Part shown: piece by piece, positions 28,816 to 37,359 of the stretch
Layout: every line of letters starts with the position of its first letter
How positions within the stretch are numbered: the first letter of the stretch is position 1
Assembly: GCF_026410505.1 (NCBI RefSeq)
Contig: NZ_JAPMIU010000009.1
Location: 116,711-180,710 of the forward strand
DNA from: Frateuria hangzhouensis
Lineage (GTDB): Bacteria; Pseudomonadota; Gammaproteobacteria; Xanthomonadales; Rhodanobacteraceae
Direction: 5' to 3'
DNA: 64,000 nucleotides
The notes under the pieces: model-generated
Database searches by the model: none
What the model saw: only the letters and a program-made list of their open reading frames with translations
Told to the model about the DNA's origin: nothing
Program-made: the position numbers and the translations under genes

Positions 28816-30314
28816 AGCCGCGCGGCAACGGCCAGCCGTTCGGCTTCCGGCCCGTGGTGGCACTGGTGGCGGCGGGGCTGTTGCTGTTCGCCGGCGCACT
28901 CGCGGCGGGTTACCAGTACCACGCGGCCCACACCGAACACCGCCGCCAGCTCACCGTGCAGGCGAAGATCCTGGCCGCCAGCGTCACCGCCGCCATCGCT
29001 TTCAACGATCGCGCCACCGCGCAGGAGTACGTGAACGCGTTGAAGCTCGATCCGCGCCTGGATGCGGCGGCCGTATACAACGACATGCACCGCCAGGTGG
29101 CGGGCTTCCAGCGCACGGGCAGCCAGCCCATCGCCGACAGCCTGGGCAGTGGCGGGCGGCTGCCGCGCGACCATCTGCTGGTGGCCGTGCCGGCGCGGCA
29201 GGGCACCACCACCATCGGCAGCGTCTACCTGCGCGCCACGGACGCGCCGCTGATGGTGCAGGTGGCGCGCTACAGCGGCGTGGTGCTGCTGACCATCATG
29301 GCCCTGCTGATGCTGTCCGCGCTGATCCTGGCGCAGCGCGTGCTCACGCGCGCCAACGCCGCGCTGCAGCGGCGCGCACGCGCGCTGGCCACGGCCAACC
29401 GTCGGCTCAGCGCGGAAATGGAGCATCGCGCGCGTACCGAGGAAGCGCTGCGCCAGAGCCAGAAGATGGAAGCGATCGGCCAGCTTTCCGGCGGCATCGC
29501 ACATGACTTCAACAACCTGCTGATGATCATCCGCGGCAGCCTGACCCGGCTGCAGAAGCAGGTGCTTCAGAGCGACCCGGTCGCCGAGCGCAACGAGTTC
29601 GAGCGCGAACGCATCGCCGCTGGCGAGGATCACGACGATAATCAGGCCCCGTCGCCCCAGAGCGTCGGCGACAACGCTTTCTTCCAGCAGCGCCAGACCC
29701 GCCATCGCCAGATCCAGCGTTACCTGGACATGGCCCAGGACGGCATCGACCGTGCCGCCAGCCTGACCCAGCGCCTGCTCAGCTTTGCGCGGCGCCAACC
29801 GCTGACGCCGCGCTCGCTGCGGCTGGACGAACTGATCCGCAGCATCCAGCCGCTGCTGGACCATTCGGTCGGTTCGAGCTGGAGGATCGACTACCGGCTC
29901 GATTCGCAGTGGCCGGTGCTGTGCGACTCCAACCAGATGGAGAACGCCATCCTCAACCTGGTCATCAATGCGCGCGACGCCATGCCCGACGGCGGGACGA
30001 TCTCCATCTGCACCGACGACGCGCGTGTCGACGCCCGGCATCCGATGGGCGAACTGGCCGACGGCGACTACGTGCACCTGCGCGTGGTCGACACCGGCGT
30101 GGGCATGAGCGACGAGGTGCGCGGCAAGGCTTTCGATCCGTTCTTCACCACCAAGCCGGTCGGCAAGGGCACCGGCCTGGGGCTCAGCACCATCCTCGGC
30201 TATGTCGAGCAGTCCCAGGGCGTCGCCAGCATCGAGAGCCGGGTTGGCCGCGGCACCACCATCCACATCGTTCTTCCCCGCGCCCCCCGCGAAACCATCC
30301 CCGAGGAAGCGTAA
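28812..30314 (+). CDS. CHASE8-domain sensor histidine kinase
   Basis: A 500-residue inner-membrane kinase. A first membrane span (about residues 13-35) leads to a periplasmic CHASE8 domain ([20 protein letters not shown]), then a second span (about 155-178). The coiled coil is followed by HisKA with phospho-His231 in [11 protein letters not shown], and HATPase_c ([20 protein letters not shown]). Between the two helices of the HisKA domain lies an unusual insert of about 45-50 residues ([13 protein letters not shown] to QTRHRQI). The GTG start overlaps the yfiR stop (GTGA). Confidence 0.9.
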   Translation: MKPRGNGQPFGFRPVVALVAAGLLLFAGALAAGYQYHAAHTEHRRQLTVQAKILAASVTAAIAFNDRATAQEYVNALKLDPRLDAAAVYNDMHRQVAGFQRTGSQPIADSLGSGGRLPRDHLLVAVPARQGTTTIGSVYLRATDAPLMVQVARYSGVVLLTIMALLMLSALILAQRVLTRANAALQRRARALATANRRLSAEMEHRARTEEALRQSQKMEAIGQLSGGIAHDFNNLLMIIRGSLTRLQKQVLQSDPVAERNEFERERIAAGEDHDDNQAPSPQSVGDNAFFQQRQTRHRQIQRYLDMAQDGIDRAASLTQRLLSFARRQPLTPRSLRLDELIRSIQPLLDHSVGSSWRIDYRLDSQWPVLCDSNQMENAILNLVINARDAMPDGGTISICTDDARVDARHPMGELADGDYVHLRVVDTGVGMSDEVRGKAFDPFFTTKPVGKGTGLGLSTILGYVEQSQGVASIESRVGRGTTIHIVLPRAPRETIPEEA

Positions 30315-30694
30315 TGCCTTCTGCCGACACCTCCATCCCCCATATCCTGCTGGTCGAAGACGAGGCCTTCCTGCGCGAGCTGGTCATGGAAGGCCTGCAA
30401 GACGCCGGCTTCAACGTGGTCGAGGCCAGCGACGGCAATACCGGCGTACAGGCCCTGCAATCGGACCTGCGCATCGACGTGCTGCTGAGCGACATCAAGC
30501 TCCCCGATATCGACGGCTACCAGGTCGCCGAGGCCGCCCGCACGCTGCGTCCGGGCATGAAGGTCATCCTGATGACCGGCTACGCACCCTCGCCGCTGCC
30601 GCCGGCTTTGCAGTCGGTGGTCTACCGCGTGCTGCAGAAGCCGTTCTCGCTGGAGACCCTGCCGGGCATGGTGACGGCCGCGCTGGAGGCCTGA
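30314..30694 (+). CDS. Single-domain response regulator (receiver only)
   Basis: A 126-residue lone receiver. The acidic pair lies in LLVEDEAF, the phospho-acceptor is Asp60 (LLSDIKLPDIDG), then Thr in LMTGYA and Lys in LQKPFS. It has no output domain. The ATG overlaps the kinase stop by one base (TAATG), so it is the direct phosphorylation partner of the CHASE8 kinase. Output must be through protein contacts. Confidence 0.92.
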   Translation: MPSADTSIPHILLVEDEAFLRELVMEGLQDAGFNVVEASDGNTGVQALQSDLRIDVLLSDIKLPDIDGYQVAEAARTLRPGMKVILMTGYAPSPLPPALQSVVYRVLQKPFSLETLPGMVTAALEA

Positions 30695-30724
30695 GGCAGG
30701 CCACGCGCCGTCGGCCGCCACCGC

Positions 30725-32341
30725 TCACGGCCGCTCCCGCAGGCGACCGTCGAGCAGCTCCAGCCGCCGGGTCAGCCCGATCGCCTGCAGGAACGCCTCG
30801 TCGTGGCTGACCACCACCAGCGCGCCCTGGTAGGCGATCAGCGCCTGCTCCAACTGGCCGATGCTGGCCAGGTCGAGGTTGTTGGTCGGCTCGTCCAGCA
30901 ACAGCAATTGCGGCGCGGGTTCGGCATGCAGCACGCAACCGAGCACCGCGCGCAGGCGCTCGCCGCCGGACAGCGCATCCACCGGCAACTGCATCCGCTC
31001 GCCGCGAAAGTCCAGCCGCGCCAGCAGGTTGGCGCGCTCGACCGCGGGCATGGCCGGGGCGAAGACAGCGAAGTTCTCCGCCACCGTGCGGCCCGGGTCG
31101 AGCAGGTCCAGCCGTTGCGACAGGTAGGCCACGCGTCCCGGACCATGCCGCAGGCTTCCGCACTGCGGCGCAAGCTCGCCGGCCAGCAGCCGCAGCAGCG
31201 TGGTCTTGCCCGCGCCGTTGGCGCCGCCGACGGCGATCCGCTCTGGCCCGCGAAGGGTCAGGTCCACGTCGCGGAACAGCACGCGCTTTCCCTGCTGCAT
31301 GCCGAGCTGACTGCCTGCGACTACCAGCCGGCCGGTGGGCACGCAGGTCGCGGGCAGCGAGAAATCCGGCGCCGCGTCCTCGCGCAGCGCGCGCGTGGCC
31401 TCGCCCAGCAGTGCCCGTGCCTGGTCCACCCGCGCGGCATGGACGTCGTCGGCCTTGCCGGCGGAAACCTGCGCGGCGCGCTTGAGGTTGCCGGCCACGA
31501 TCCGCGGCAGTCCGGCGCTGGCCAGGTTGCGGCCGGCGTTGCCGGCGCGACGCTCGGCGCGTTCGCGCGCCTGCTGCATCTGGCGCTTCTCGCGGCGGAC
31601 CTCCTGGCGCAGGTTGCGCACGTCCTGTTCGGCCGCCTGCTGCTCGACCTGCACCGCGTCCCGGTAGCAGCCGTATCCGCCGCCGTAGAGCCGCAGCGCG
31701 GAGCGGCCGAGTTCGGCGATCTGCCCCATGCGCGAAAGCAGGTCGCGGTCATGGCTGGCCACCAGCAGGCAGCCCGGCCAGTCCTCCAGCATCCGGTACA
31801 CGCGTTGGCGCGCGTCGCCGTCGAGGTGGTTGGTCGGCTCGTCCAGCAACAGCACCCCGGGCCGACGCAGCAGTTGCGCCGCCAGTCCCAGCGCCATCGC
31901 CTCGCCGCCGCTGAACGTGCACAGTCGCCGCCGCAGGGGAACGCCGGCCAGTCCCAGGCGCGCCAGCGCGGCGCCGCAGCGTTCCTGGATGTCCCAATCC
32001 TCGCCCACGGTATCGAACAGCGCAGGACGGACGTCGCCGGCGGCAATCGCCGCCAGCGCGTCGAGCTTGGGCGTGATGCCCAGCACGTCGGCGACGCTGG
32101 CGTCGCCGTCCAGCGGCAGCTTCTGCGGCAGGTAGCCGACGGCGCCATCGATGGCGACCTGGCCGGCGAGCGGCTGCAGCTCGCCGGCCAGCAACCGCAA
32201 CAGCGTGCTCTTGCCCGCGCCGTTGGGCGCGACCAGGCCGGTGCACGAGGACCCCAACTGGAAGGACAGGTCGTGGAACACCTGGCGGCCGTCCGGCCAG
32301 GCAAAACTCAGTTGCGAAACGCGGATGCGCGTATCGGACAT
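30725..32341 (-). CDS. ABC-F family ATPase
   Basis: A soluble 538-residue protein with two ABC domains and no membrane span, as in ABC-F ribosome-acting factors. Walker A motifs are APNGAGKSTLLRLLAG (near residue 36) and GANGAGKTTLLRLLAG (near 350). Two LSGGE-type signatures are seen, FSGGEAMALGLAAQLLRRP and LSGGERLRAVLG, with LLLDEPTNHLD and LLLDEPTNNLD Walker B boxes. The Arg/Lys/Gln-rich linker near residues 195-250 is the P-site tRNA-interaction region. The ATG at 32341 (MSDTRIRV) is chosen; the longer frame runs into a repeat. Confidence 0.9.
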   Translation of the reverse strand: MSDTRIRVSQLSFAWPDGRQVFHDLSFQLGSSCTGLVAPNGAGKSTLLRLLAGELQPLAGQVAIDGAVGYLPQKLPLDGDASVADVLGITPKLDALAAIAAGDVRPALFDTVGEDWDIQERCGAALARLGLAGVPLRRRLCTFSGGEAMALGLAAQLLRRPGVLLLDEPTNHLDGDARQRVYRMLEDWPGCLLVASHDRDLLSRMGQIAELGRSALRLYGGGYGCYRDAVQVEQQAAEQDVRNLRQEVRREKRQMQQARERAERRAGNAGRNLASAGLPRIVAGNLKRAAQVSAGKADDVHAARVDQARALLGEATRALREDAAPDFSLPATCVPTGRLVVAGSQLGMQQGKRVLFRDVDLTLRGPERIAVGGANGAGKTTLLRLLAGELAPQCGSLRHGPGRVAYLSQRLDLLDPGRTVAENFAVFAPAMPAVERANLLARLDFRGERMQLPVDALSGGERLRAVLGCVLHAEPAPQLLLLDEPTNNLDLASIGQLEQALIAYQGALVVVSHDEAFLQAIGLTRRLELLDGRLRERP

Positions 32342-32850
32342 GCGGGGATTCTCCGTCGGGCCGGCGGCCGCCGAGGCCGCGCAGCGATGGGACCGGCGGC
32401 ACCGGATCCCCGCCGCCACGGCGGCGAACGGCATCACTCGGGTCCGCGATGGGCCTGCGAAGGAATCGCCTTGCTCACATGTCCGCTGGATCTCCCTGGG
32501 AGCGCGGCATCTTACAAGAACCCCGCCACGCCAGCGCGCCCGCTTGCTCGAACCTTTCGCCGGTGTGCGCGCCAAGCTCACGGTCGCGCACAGGTGCGCT
32601 CGTACAGAGATCGACCGGCTTTTCGCTTCGCGATCCCTTGTAGGAGCCCACTTGTGGGCGAGGCTCTGCCGCCCGATCGCCCACGCGTGCCATCCCACAA
32701 CGAAGCGCGGCGGACCAGCACCGCTTGCAAGGCCAACCGTTGCCGCAGGATTTCACGAACGACCGACGCCCCGTTGATCCCCGAGCCACCACTTTCCCGA
32801 AGATGCCTCGAGGGTGTTCCGATTTGGCCAACCGAGGGCGCGATGGCGCC
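32342..32850. other. 509-bp intergenic region with a half-copy GTAGGAGC repeat
   Basis: Between the ABC-F gene and the HWE kinase. TAGGAGCCCACTTGTGGGCG at 32,641 is one arm of the GTAGGAGC repeat, with a degraded partner ending near 32,690. A further palindromic stretch CGGTCGCGCACAGGTGCGC lies at 32,580. I see no supported gene; frames here are shadows. Confidence 0.5.
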
Positions 32851-34719
32851 ATGACCCGACAACGATCGAACGGACCGCCTCCTGCGTCCGGCCCTGAGGG
32901 GCCCGGGCCCGCCGATGGCGACGGAATGCCTGACCTGGACATCCTGCAGCAGGTCATCGACGCCAGCACGGCGATGATCCAGGTGGCCGACCGCCACTAC
33001 CGTCTGCTGGCCGTCAACAAGGCGAGCGCCGACGAGTTCGAACGCATCTTTGGCGTGCGCCCCCGGCGCGGCGACTCGATGCTGGAACTGCTTTCGCATC
33101 TGCCCGTCCAGCAGGCCGAGGTAAGGGAGATGTGGGGCCGGGCGCTCACCGGGGAAACCTTCAAGGAAATCGCCGAGTTCGGCCGGAGGGAGCGGCGCAG
33201 CTACGAGATGAAGTTTTCCCCGCTGTGGGGCGCGCAGGGACAACGCATCGGCGCTTTTCAGTTCGTCTACGACGCCGCCGACAGCGTGCGGCGCATCCAT
33301 GCGCCGGCCGACAGCGGCCGGCTCGATCGCGTCGAAGGGCCGATCAGCGCGGGGCTGGACGACAGCCAGTACCGACAGTTGTTTGCACGGATCAGCGAAG
33401 GCTTCTTCGTCGCCGAGGTCGTCCGCGATTCCGGCCAGGTGGTCGATTTCGTGTTCCTCGAAGTCAACCAGGCCTTTACCCGGCAGACCGACCGCCCGGT
33501 CAGCGTCGTGCTGGGACGCCGCGTCAGCGAGGTCATCCCCGGTTTCCCCCACAGCGTGATACAGCGTTACGGCGCCGTCGTGGACAGTGGCGATCCGTCC
33601 GCGTTCGAGGTGGAGATACCCACGCTGGGACACCGGGCCTACGAGGCCCGCGCCCATGCGCTGGGCGGCGAGCGGTTCGCGGTGCTGTTCCTGGAAATCA
33701 CCCGGCGCAAGCAGATCGAGCGAGCGCTCGAGCGCAGCCATGCGTCGTTGGGTGCGATCGTCAACTCGGTCGACCAGATCATCTGGACCGCCCGGCCGGA
33801 TGGCTACCACGATTTCTTCAACCACCGCTGGTATGAATTCACCGGCGCGGTGCCCGGCTCGACCGACGGGGACGACTGGTCGAACCTGTTCCACCCGGAC
33901 GACCGCGGCCGCACCTTCGAGCGCTGGCGGCACAGCCTGTCCACCGGCGAGCCCTACGAGATCGAATACCGCCTGCGCCACCGCTCGGGTGTCTACCGCT
34001 GGGTGCTTGGCCGTGCCCATCCGGTGCACGACGAGGCGGGCCGCGTCCTTCGCTGGATGGGCACCTGCACCGACATCCACGAACAGATTGCCTTTGCCGA
34101 CCAACTGGAACTTGCCAGCAGCGAGTTGAGCCACCGGATCAAGAACATCTTTGCCGTGATCTCGGGGCTGGTAGGCCTGAGCGTCCGGCAGTTTCCGGAA
34201 TGCCGGGGGTTTGCCGACGAACTGCTCGAACGGCTGATGGCCCTCAGCGAGGCGCACGACTACGCCCGCCCGCACGGCCGCGACGAAGACCCGGCCGGGC
34301 AGTGCGCCACCGTGCTGGGACTGACCCGCCGCCTGCTGCGCCCGTACGCGCTGGAAGGTCATCGTCGCATCGAGGTAACCGGCGACGACGGCATGCTGGA
34401 TCCGCGCGCCATCACACCGCTCTCGCTGGCTATCCACGAGCTGGCGACCAACGCGGCCAAGTACGGCGCCTTCGCCGTGCCGGACGGAAACGTACGGGTC
34501 TGCGGCGAGCGTTCGGCGGCGCGCTTCACGCTGCACTGGCGCGAGCAGGGCGGCCCGGTGGTGCGCGAACCGCAGGGCACGGGCTTCGGCAGCCGCCTGG
34601 TCGACCTGACCCTGCGCGATCAACTGGCCGGCGAGCTCACCCGCACCTGGCGGCCGGAGGGCCTCGAAGTGCGCGTATCCGTGCCGATCGGGCAACTGCT
34701 GGTGGACCCCCCGGCCTAG
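32851..34719 (+). CDS. PAS-domain HWE-family sensor histidine kinase
   Basis: A 622-residue soluble kinase. A first PAS (about residues 25-130, STAMIQVADRHYRLLAVNKASADEFERIFG) is followed by further PAS domains at about 175-290 and 295-410 (DDWSNLFHPDDRGRTFERW, PAS_3). The HWE kinase core has phospho-His428 in ELSHRIKNIFAVISGL and the N box AIHELATNAAKYGAF. The GTGFGSRLV glycine motif is present. HWE kinases usually pair with stand-alone receivers, and none is adjacent. The ATG at 32851 is a best guess; 32926 (MPDLD) is the alternative. Confidence 0.88.
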   Translation: MTRQRSNGPPPASGPEGPGPADGDGMPDLDILQQVIDASTAMIQVADRHYRLLAVNKASADEFERIFGVRPRRGDSMLELLSHLPVQQAEVREMWGRALTGETFKEIAEFGRRERRSYEMKFSPLWGAQGQRIGAFQFVYDAADSVRRIHAPADSGRLDRVEGPISAGLDDSQYRQLFARISEGFFVAEVVRDSGQVVDFVFLEVNQAFTRQTDRPVSVVLGRRVSEVIPGFPHSVIQRYGAVVDSGDPSAFEVEIPTLGHRAYEARAHALGGERFAVLFLEITRRKQIERALERSHASLGAIVNSVDQIIWTARPDGYHDFFNHRWYEFTGAVPGSTDGDDWSNLFHPDDRGRTFERWRHSLSTGEPYEIEYRLRHRSGVYRWVLGRAHPVHDEAGRVLRWMGTCTDIHEQIAFADQLELASSELSHRIKNIFAVISGLVGLSVRQFPECRGFADELLERLMALSEAHDYARPHGRDEDPAGQCATVLGLTRRLLRPYALEGHRRIEVTGDDGMLDPRAITPLSLAIHELATNAAKYGAFAVPDGNVRVCGERSAARFTLHWREQGGPVVREPQGTGFGSRLVDLTLRDQLAGELTRTWRPEGLEVRVSVPIGQLLVDPPA

Positions 34720-34798
34720 ACCGATCCGCCGTGCCGGCTCGGCCCGCTCTCCGCATTCGTGGCCGCGCTGCGCGGACATGACTTCAGGCCCATTCACT

Positions 34799-34815
34799 AG
34801 TACGAACTTCGCACT
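34799..34815. promoter_or_regulatory. Imperfect 17-bp palindrome before padR
   Basis: AGTACGAACTTCGCACT is an inverted repeat with one mismatched pair, ending three bases before the padR ATG. PadR proteins autoregulate through palindromes near their own start, so this is a candidate operator. There is no ribosome-binding site between it and the ATG, hinting at a leaderless transcript or a later true start. Confidence 0.5.
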
Positions 34816-34818
34816 AAC

Positions 34819-35217
34819 ATGCACTCCACCCCAGGCGGCAGTGCAGGCGAGCGTGTGGACGAGCGGGCAAACCATCTGAAGAAATTCCAGAAGGAATTGT
34901 CGTCGGGCACCGTGTCGCTGGTGCTGCTGGCGGTGCTGGAGCGCTCGCGGCAGCCGCTGTACGGCTACCAGATCGCCAAGCGGCTGGAAGAACTGGGCGA
35001 GGGCGTGCTGGCGGGCAAGCAGAGCGCGCTCTACCCGGTGCTGCGCAACCTGGAGGCGGCCGGGCTGCTTGCTAGTGAGGTGGAACCCTCCGTGAGCGGG
35101 CCGCCGCGCCGCTACTACCGCGTTACCCCGTCGGGGCGGGAGGTGCTGCGCGAGTGGGTCGCAGCCTGGAACGCCACGCGCCATTCCGTCGACAAGGTCC
35201 TTCAAGGAGAGGTGTGA
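34819..35217 (+). CDS. PadR family transcriptional regulator
   Basis: A 132-residue winged-helix repressor. The core is seen in LVLLAVLERSRQPLYGYQIAKRLEELGEGVLAGKQSALYPVLRNLEAAGLL, then the wing GPPRRYYRVTPSGREVLREWV. The N-terminal 25 residues are not typical, so a later start is possible. Its stop overlaps the next start, and the pair matches the known PadR/HAAS two-gene modules. A palindrome precedes it. Confidence 0.9.
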   Translation: MHSTPGGSAGERVDERANHLKKFQKELSSGTVSLVLLAVLERSRQPLYGYQIAKRLEELGEGVLAGKQSALYPVLRNLEAAGLLASEVEPSVSGPPRRYYRVTPSGREVLREWVAAWNATRHSVDKVLQGEV

Positions 35218-36134
35218 TGAACGCACCGCGCACGATCAACGAATACCTCGACCAGCTGCGCCTCGCGCTGCGCGGTGCCGACCCGGCACTGTTGCAGGAC
35301 GCGCTCTACGACGCGGAGGAACACCTGCGAGCCGAGCTCGCCGAACAGCCCGCACGCAGCGAGGCGGACATGCTGGCCCACGTCGTGGGCAGCTACGGCG
35401 CACCGGATGAGGTGGCCGAGCTCTATCGCGACCAGGAGATCCGCATCCAGCGCGCGCTGCGCCCGCCGCCGCCGCCAAAGCGCCGCTCGCTGGCCGGTCG
35501 CTTCTTCGGCGTGGCAGCCGATCCGCGCACCTACGGCGCGCTGTTCTACATGGTGCTGGCGCTGGCCACGGGCATCTTCTACTTCACCTGGGCAGTCACC
35601 GGCGTGTCGCTTTCGGCGGGCCTGTCGGTGCTGATCGTCGGGCTGCCGTTCATCGTGCTGTTCTTCGGCTCGGTGCGGGTGCTGTCTCTGGTCGAGGGAC
35701 GCATCGTGGAGGCCATGCTGGGCGCCCGCATGCCGCGCCGCCCGCCGTATCCGACGAGTGACCTGACGTTGCTCAAACGCATCGGCGCGATGTTCACCGA
35801 TGCGCGCACCTGGACCACGCTGCTCTACATGCTGCTGATGCTCCCGCTCGGCATCGTCTACTTCACGATCGCGGTGACACTGGTGTCGGTGTCGGTGGGC
35901 TTCATCGGTGCGCCGGTAGCCTGGGCATTCGGACCACGCTGGATGTCGCACATTTACGTGAACGGCCAGCCCGTAATCGACTGGGGCTTCGGCGAGCACG
36001 TGCCGGGCTGGGGCGATGCGATCGCGCTGTGCGTGCTGGGTGTGCTGCTGCTGTTCGCCACGCTGCACCTGGCACGCGGACTGGGCCGCATGCACGGCCA
36101 CGTCGCGCGGCACCTGCTGGTGCGGGGCGGCTGA
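35217..36134 (+). CDS. HAAS/DUF1700-type membrane sensor protein partnered with PadR
   Basis: A 305-residue protein. An N-terminal helical HAAS/DUF1700-like domain (EYLDQLRLALRGADPALLQDALYDAEEHLRAEL) is followed by two repeated membrane blocks, each beginning with a PRTYGALFYM or ARTWTTLLYM motif (near residues 100 and 200). Each block has two spans. The duplicated block recalls PF13796 sensor domains. A start overlapping the padR stop and AAGGAG upstream fix ATG 35217. Ligand unknown. Confidence 0.82.
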   Translation: MNAPRTINEYLDQLRLALRGADPALLQDALYDAEEHLRAELAEQPARSEADMLAHVVGSYGAPDEVAELYRDQEIRIQRALRPPPPPKRRSLAGRFFGVAADPRTYGALFYMVLALATGIFYFTWAVTGVSLSAGLSVLIVGLPFIVLFFGSVRVLSLVEGRIVEAMLGARMPRRPPYPTSDLTLLKRIGAMFTDARTWTTLLYMLLMLPLGIVYFTIAVTLVSVSVGFIGAPVAWAFGPRWMSHIYVNGQPVIDWGFGEHVPGWGDAIALCVLGVLLLFATLHLARGLGRMHGHVARHLLVRGG

Positions 36135-36140
36135 AAACAA

Positions 36141-36271
36141 GTAGGGTGGGCTTCAGCCCACCAGCACGGTTCCGGATGGCGCGGTGGTGGGCTGAAGCCC
36201 ACCCTACGGGGAGCGGCTGACGAGAGGTAGGGTGGGCTTCAGCCCACCGGCGGGGTTCCGGTTGTGGGCTA
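36141..36271. repeat. REP-like repeats, one complete and one half copy
   Basis: A complete GTAGGGTGGGCT inverted repeat (36,141-36,207) is followed by a second copy whose right arm is degraded (36,227-36,271). Both lie in the gap between the HAAS gene and the opposing hypothetical gene. Confidence 0.8.
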
Positions 36272-36562
36272 GAAACCCTCGCCGTCGACGATCTCCAGCC
36301 CGGCGTCCAGCCGTCGCGCTTCGGATTCGGCCACTACCCGCACGGTATCGGCGCACATGTCGTTGGGCGCATCGACTTCCAGCATGAAGACCCGGCCTTC
36401 GCTGTCGTCGACCAGGTCGGCCGAACTGGAATCGTCGCGCACGCCCAGCATGAAGTCCTCGATCTCCTCGACGTGCTCGATGCCGTCGATGCCATGCAGC
36501 ACGCTGATGATCGAATCGGCGGCGCCGCGGTCGCCGATCAGGCGCAGGCGGATCATGGACAT
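36269..36562 (-). CDS. Hypothetical protein, 97 residues
   Basis: A small acidic cytoplasmic protein (MSMIRLRLIGDRGAAD... ending IVDGEGF). A beta-alpha-beta-beta-alpha-beta pattern is suggested (IRLRLIGDR, ADSIISVLHGI, VEEIEDFML, RVFMLEVDA, ADTVRVVAESEARRL), which would fit a ferredoxin-like or ACT-like fold; that is inference. The stop abuts the degraded REP copy. ATG 36562 and ATG 36556 are both possible. Opposed by the methyltransferase gene across about 100 bp. Confidence 0.6.
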   Translation of the reverse strand: MSMIRLRLIGDRGAADSIISVLHGIDGIEHVEEIEDFMLGVRDDSSSADLVDDSEGRVFMLEVDAPNDMCADTVRVVAESEARRLDAGLEIVDGEGF

Positions 36563-36664
36563 GGTCTGGCTCCAGGCGGGTCGGTGCAAAAATGCTGGAG
36601 CCGGCGGCGTGTGCGTCGGGTGATTGTCAGGCCGTACCATGCGTTTCTTTGCCGACCGCCCGCC

Positions 36665-37270
36665 ATGCCCAAGACCTACGATCGCGCCTATTTCGACAAG
36701 TGGTACCGCGACCCGCGCCACGCGGTGGCCTCGAGTACCGAATTGAAACGCAAGGTGACGCTGGCGGTGGCGCAGGCCGAGTACTACCTGGGCCGGCCGC
36801 TGCGCAACGTGCTGGACATCGGCTGCGGCGAGGCTCCCTGGCGCGCGCCGCTGCGCGCGTTGCGGCCGGGCGTGCAATACCGCGGCCTGGACGCCAGCGC
36901 CTACGTGGTGGCTCGCTACGGACGCAGCCGCAACATCGGGCTGGCGCGCTTCGGCCAGCTCGAGCACCTGCGCTTCGACAGCCGTGTCGACCTGATCGTG
37001 TGTACCGACGTGCTGCACTACCTCAAGCCGGCCGAGATCCGCGCGGGCCTGGTCGGCATCGTCGAGATGCTCGAGGGCGTGGCGTTCCTGGAGGTGTTCA
37101 CCAGCCGCGACGAGGTGGTGGGCGACCGCGAGGGTTTTTTCTCGCGCCCGCCCGCCTGGTACCTTCGCCACTTCGGGCAGGCCGGGTTGTTGCCTTGCGG
37201 CTCGCACGGTTACCTTGGTCCGCGCCTGGAGCGGCACGTGGCGGCGCTGGAGCGGGCCGCCGTTGCATGA
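36665..37270 (+). CDS. Class I SAM-dependent methyltransferase
   Basis: A 201-residue methyltransferase. Motif I VLDIGCGEAPWRAPL lies near residue 45, GLDASAYVV is the acidic loop, and CTDVLHYL is motif IV. The substrate is not predictable. ATG 36665 begins MPKTYDRAYFDKWYRD, typical of this small family. It lies just upstream of a PAS kinase gene with a 90-bp gap. Confidence 0.8.
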   Translation: MPKTYDRAYFDKWYRDPRHAVASSTELKRKVTLAVAQAEYYLGRPLRNVLDIGCGEAPWRAPLRALRPGVQYRGLDASAYVVARYGRSRNIGLARFGQLEHLRFDSRVDLIVCTDVLHYLKPAEIRAGLVGIVEMLEGVAFLEVFTSRDEVVGDREGFFSRPPAWYLRHFGQAGLLPCGSHGYLGPRLERHVAALERAAVA

Positions 37271-37359
37271 GACTTTCACGCCGGCGCCGTGTGAAAGCGG
37301 GATAATCCGGCGCTTCGGTCGCCAGCCCGTCTTGGCGGTCGAAGCCACAGAGGGTCGTC

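Noticed and set aside
34878..35226. Long minus-strand frame spanning the HWE kinase and padR genes
   Set aside because: It is a shadow of the PAS kinase and PadR frames and has no motifs.
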